Below, in pieces: positions 60,619 through 64,000 of a stretch of DNA of 64,000 bases (its first letter is position 1; every line of letters starts with the position of its first letter). This DNA comes from Cyclina sinensis. Taxonomy: Eukaryota; Mollusca; Bivalvia; Venerida; Veneridae. The stretch spans positions 46,328,627-46,392,626 of the forward strand of contig JAAONU010000013.1 in assembly GCA_012932295.1 (NCBI GenBank), written 5' to 3'. Under the pieces are notes generated by a model that searched no databases, was not told the DNA's origin, and was given only the letters and a program-made list of their open reading frames with translations. The position numbers and the translations under genes are program-made.

Positions 60619-60892
60619 CTTATTTAAACAGAAAAAATTAATATATAAATAAGAAAAGGCAAATATGTTTGTTTTATAATCTGAGTATGTAGAAAAATCA
60701 CAAGACTTTTCTAATTAAATTATATGTTGTTGGCCAAGGAGTGGTTTATTTTAATGATCCAATAAACTATTACTGTCTTGTTTCATTGATGGACCCAAAA
60801 AATTTTTGCTACGACTGTTACTTAATCAATTCTGATGACTCCCGGATAGAGTGGAAGTAAAATAAAGATATATAGCATTTCGGAGATTATCG

Positions 60893-62219
60893 ACCTCACA
60901 GCATTGTGTATGGCCACCTCATAGTCTGCCACGATGCGTGTGGGATTGGGACGGATGTCCCTCTGGAAGCAGGCGTCTTGGATGGCGATGAGACACTCCT
61001 CGTAGTGGACCTGTAGCTTCGATGGCAGCAGGGCGTAGGCTGCAGACACACACGACTGTCCCAGGGGAACCCGGATGCAGAAGAGCTGTGGGAACTGGGC
61101 TGGCGCTGTGGAGTGGGTGCCGTCCATGAACCAGGTGTCCGCGTCTCCGAGGAGGTCGAGGCCGTCGTCGCTGGCAAACACCAGAACCCTCTGTTGCGTT
61201 GACCCGTTGTCGTAGATGAGGAAGGAGCCCCCTCTGCTCATGGTGGTGTATGGCTCTGGCAGTGGGTTGGGGATGTCGCAGATGCTGGCTGGCTCTGGAG
61301 GTGCTGTTCCCTTCTTCACCCGCCGAACCTGTCTCTTCAGTGAGTCGACCCTGCCAGCTGCAGATGCGACCTGGAAAATATAAATATGACATATTATATT
61401 GAGAACATTGAATACAATAAATAACAAGATATTACTTATTACGTAGATAATATATACACTCGGCTAGATATATTCATTGCTGTCTCAGTGGCCTAGGATG
61501 TGGGAGGTAGGTGCGCCGGTGTGCGATTCTCTGGATAGGATTTTTGAAGTATATCATCATTTCAGTTCCTATAATATATATATTTTTAATTTATTATAGA
61601 CTTTTGATTTATTACCTCTTTTGGGACAGTGGCCAGCTTGTCAGCGATGATTTGACCTGGCTTCCCCCTGTTGGCCTCTACGGTGGCCTTGATCTCGGAC
61701 TTCACCTTCATTGCGGCTATGGCGAACCTGTCAGCCTCGTGGTTGTGGTCAGTCATAGACTTGACCTCTGTAGCCTGAAAGCATACAAATATAAATTGAT
61801 ACAGTCACATTTGTCAATGATTATGTTTTACACAGATTAAATTCACTTTGATATTTTTTTAAATGTTTTCAAAAGTTTCTGCTGTCATCCATAATTATAC
61901 CCCCCAAAACGAAGTTTTATTCAGGTGCATCATCAGCATAATCATATATATATTATATGTATACAAAGTTCATAGTTATGAGGGGGACTTTGTCCTAGTT
62001 CAAACTTTATGAAGGGGAATTTTTCTTTTCTACATTATAAAAACACCATACTTATAAAATACTTACAGCAGAGTCTGTTGTGAGTGCACCTTTGCACTGG
62101 CTGGATTTACGTTGACAACATTCCCAGCGAATTGTAGTTTTGGATTGCTTCTTCTTAGTGTAAGCATACCCTGCATAACAGAGCTTTCTAGCGCCTTTAT
62201 TACTAGTAATGAATTCCAT
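60893..62219 (-). pseudogene. Second FLYWCH-MULE transposase, truncated in exon 3, GC-rich
   Basis: Exons are complement of 62067-62219 (153 bp), 61616-61774 (159 bp) and from 61370 down. The first two have exactly the lengths and phases of exons 1-2 of the complete MULE, starting MEFITSNKGARKL. The FLYWCH finger is present (TTIRWECCQRKSSQC, then SMTDHNHEAD). Exon 3 carries DTWFMDGTHSTAPAQFPQLF and RIVADYEVAIHNAVRS with the first two Asp. Homology then stops at about 60893. The CxxH block, the Glu block and the left terminal repeat are gone. Exon 3 is strikingly GC-rich in an AT-rich region, unlike the other MULE. It is inactive, and belongs to a distinct lineage with a conserved gene structure. 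Confidence 0.85.
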
Positions 62220-62224
62220 TTTTC

Positions 62225-62885
62225 AAATGCAATGATAACTTTTTTTCTTTACATCTTATATAGTAAGACATTCTGCAGTTTGCAGTTTGAGCAAATGATG
62301 CCCCAATTAAAATGCTGGTCGTGTTAAAAAAAACAAAATTAATTGTAATCAACACTCATTTATCTAATTAGCACAATTAAAGACTTCTTAAATTACACAT
62401 AATAGATATTAAATTGTTATTTGATTTCCAAAGAAAACATTTGTTTTCTTTTTAAACAGTAATTTAAGTGTATTTTAAAGGGATCATGACAATACTATCA
62501 ATTAGTTTGAATGTCTTCAATTAAATTTGACTAAAGCCATTTGAGATAAACAACCCGTTAGAGTTTAATTGAAAATAAAAACTGCTAATTGCCTTATTTT
62601 GTTGTCATTTTAAATAACATTAAATTACATTTATGCATAGAAAATCATAGAAATAAATTACATATTTCATCACAGAATGCATTTAACTAAACACATTAAT
62701 AAAAAAACTCACAATTATTTCTCCCCCCCCCCCCCCAAAAAAAAAAACCCTTGTCCTTGTTTTTATAAGCCAAGGTTTCATCTAAATGACTTCCAGTGAA
62801 AAATACCTGAACCATAGGGAAACTATGCTTTTTAATGGATAAAATGCCGTTCATCACTGATAACATATAACATATATAGAAAATT
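62225..62885. other. 5' region of the truncated MULE
   Basis: AT-rich DNA between the transposase start and the terminal repeat, with a C-run and A-run near 62722-62748. It should contain the promoter of the transposase, but no motif is clear enough to name. Confidence 0.4.
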
Positions 62886-62889
62886 TAAA

Positions 62890-63076
62890 TACATGAGGGG
62901 GATTCTGTCCTAGTTGAAAAATTCTGGGGGGGGGGGGGGGGGGGGATTTTGTCCTAGTTGAAAAAATCAACGGGAGGGATTTTGTCCTAGTTAAAAAATT
63001 CTTGGGGGGGCTTTTGTCCTCCTTTAAAAATTTGAGTGGGGGGGATTTTGTCCGGGGGGGCTTTTGTCCGTCTCCC
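62890..63076 (-). repeat. Right terminal repeat of the truncated second MULE
   Basis: Four to five iterations of GGGGATTTTGTCCTAGTT with G-runs (about 62926-62946) end in GGGGGGCTTTTGTCCGTCTCCC. Complemented, the end GGGAGACGGACAAAAGCCCC is similar in style to the GGGGGACGCTAAAAATCCCC end of the complete MULE. The next nine bases, TCTAAATTA, are probably one arm of a 9-bp target duplication. A similar phrase at 61978-62025 lies in the first intron. Confidence 0.7.
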
Positions 63077-64000
63077 TCTAAATTAATTAAGTTACGTAAT
63101 GCCTTAATTTTATTTTAGAAATGAGAAAAAAAATATCCAAATCGAGAATATACATGAATGATAATTGAAAAATCAGACAGGCTCAAGTTTAAAGATATTT
63201 CATAAAATTTAACAACAATAAGAATTAAGTGAAAAGTTATCAACAAATTTTAATACTTGCCATCATTTCAAATATTTCATTTACATTGTAAGGAAATTAC
63301 ATTAATGAAGTTTCTTTATGTGAATCAAATATTTGAAAAGAAGGCAAACATTTAAAACCATAATTGTGAATAGGATACAACATAAAAAAATATATATATT
63401 TAAATATACAGTAAACTCCAGTTATAATGATCAGCACGGGACATTCAAAATTTGTTCCTTATGTTCGGAGTACGTTGTAAGCATATAACAAATTAGTTCC
63501 TTATATCAGACGTTTTTATAGCCAACTATGGTTTTTATAACAAACTGATTGTTTAACATTGTCCTCTATTTTGAAGAGTATTTGATTAAGAAATGTAACT
63601 TGTGCCAGTTTGTGATTGTTATTTCCCTCGGATTTATTCATTAAAGAAGAACTAAAATAATTTTATATAACACATTATTCGCATGTTGTATACAATTATA
63701 AACAATTTATGAAACATCTTTCCATGTTGCAAATGCGTATCTTATGGAGAAAAGCACATTTATTCCTAGGTCTCTCTGTCTGTCATACGACTGAAGCAAA
63801 AGAAACCATGCACAAGTACGAGAAAGTCATAAAGAAGGACTTATATTACGATGAAATTAAAGCTAGCGATTTTAAACAAGTAAATGTCTTTAAAGTACAT
63901 GTAATAGTGACCATCTTGATTTAATACATGTACAAGTTTATTAAAACTTTATTTACTTTTTAATTTCAGGTAAATATTATGTTTCATCCATATTAATTAT
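63077..64000 (+). repeat. Direct repeat, copy B (runs off the window)
   Basis: Copy of 57667-58590 with two substitutions in 924 bases. It starts exactly where the terminal repeat of the truncated MULE stops and contains the left part of the pogo-like element (from 63409). If it continues beyond the window, exons of a second OB-fold gene copy are expected to the right. Confidence 0.92.

Noticed and set aside
60919..61392. Long alternative frames overlapping the GC-rich MULE exon
   Set aside because: GC-rich sequence leaves other frames open by chance; only the frame with FMDGTHSTAP and ADYEVAIHNAV matches a transposase.
57667..64000. LTR retrotransposon flanked by two 0.9-kb LTRs
   Set aside because: The direct repeats are nearly identical, but the interior has no gag or pol, no primer-binding site or polypurine tract is seen, and the repeat contains part of a pogo-like element and intron sequence.

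Overview
This window is AT-rich eukaryotic DNA with spliced genes and many mobile elements. The repeat families point to a marine bivalve mollusc or a close lophotrochozoan relative. That attribution rests on remembered similarity and was not searched: short tandem-core elements whose ends carry a GGCC-type palindrome followed by CTTGTTT, elements opening with a TTTGTCCGTCCGTC-like head, and tRNA-derived SINE fragments. I see no certain single-copy host gene. Almost every coding signal belongs to a transposon or to a gene lying among transposons.

Layout. 1-10 kb holds degenerate non-LTR retrotransposon pieces, a mariner fragment, a 121-bp MULE-type miniature element and a 5'-truncated, frameshifted LINE (7.6-9.95 kb). 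10.2-25.1 kb holds non-autonomous DNA transposons whose ends and target duplications can be read directly (a TTAA family, hAT-like with 5-bp or 8-bp duplications, TA-target families), with arrays of 136-147 bp tandem monomers. 26-34.8 kb is mostly modular tandem-core repeats. 35.3-38.2 kb is an internally deleted I-clade-like LINE with an RNase H domain.

The richest part is 39.7-63.1 kb. A two-exon RecQ-type helicase (+) converges on a three-exon DUF6589-like, zinc-finger protein (-); the pair matches what I remember of helicase-bearing Academ (AcademH) DNA transposons. Next comes a complete FLYWCH-MULE (51487-55147): about 160-bp inverted repeats, a perfect 9-bp target duplication, and a four-exon transposase of 473 residues with an apparent D-D-E set and canonical splice sites. 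The 121-bp element at 3030-3150 has the same two ends and also a 9-bp duplication, so it looks like a non-autonomous partner. At 57.3-60.6 kb lies a three-exon OB-fold (RPA-like) gene with a pogo/Tigger-like element in its second intron. It is followed by a second, GC-rich, truncated FLYWCH-MULE (60.9-63.08 kb) whose right end abuts a 99.8% identical copy of part of that same intron, recording recent duplication and rearrangement.

How the parts relate: helicase plus putative transposase, and MULE plus its miniature derivative, are the two plausible functional units. Most of the rest is decaying or non-autonomous sequence. All exon joins are read from splice consensus and unbroken frame across exons, not from transcript evidence.
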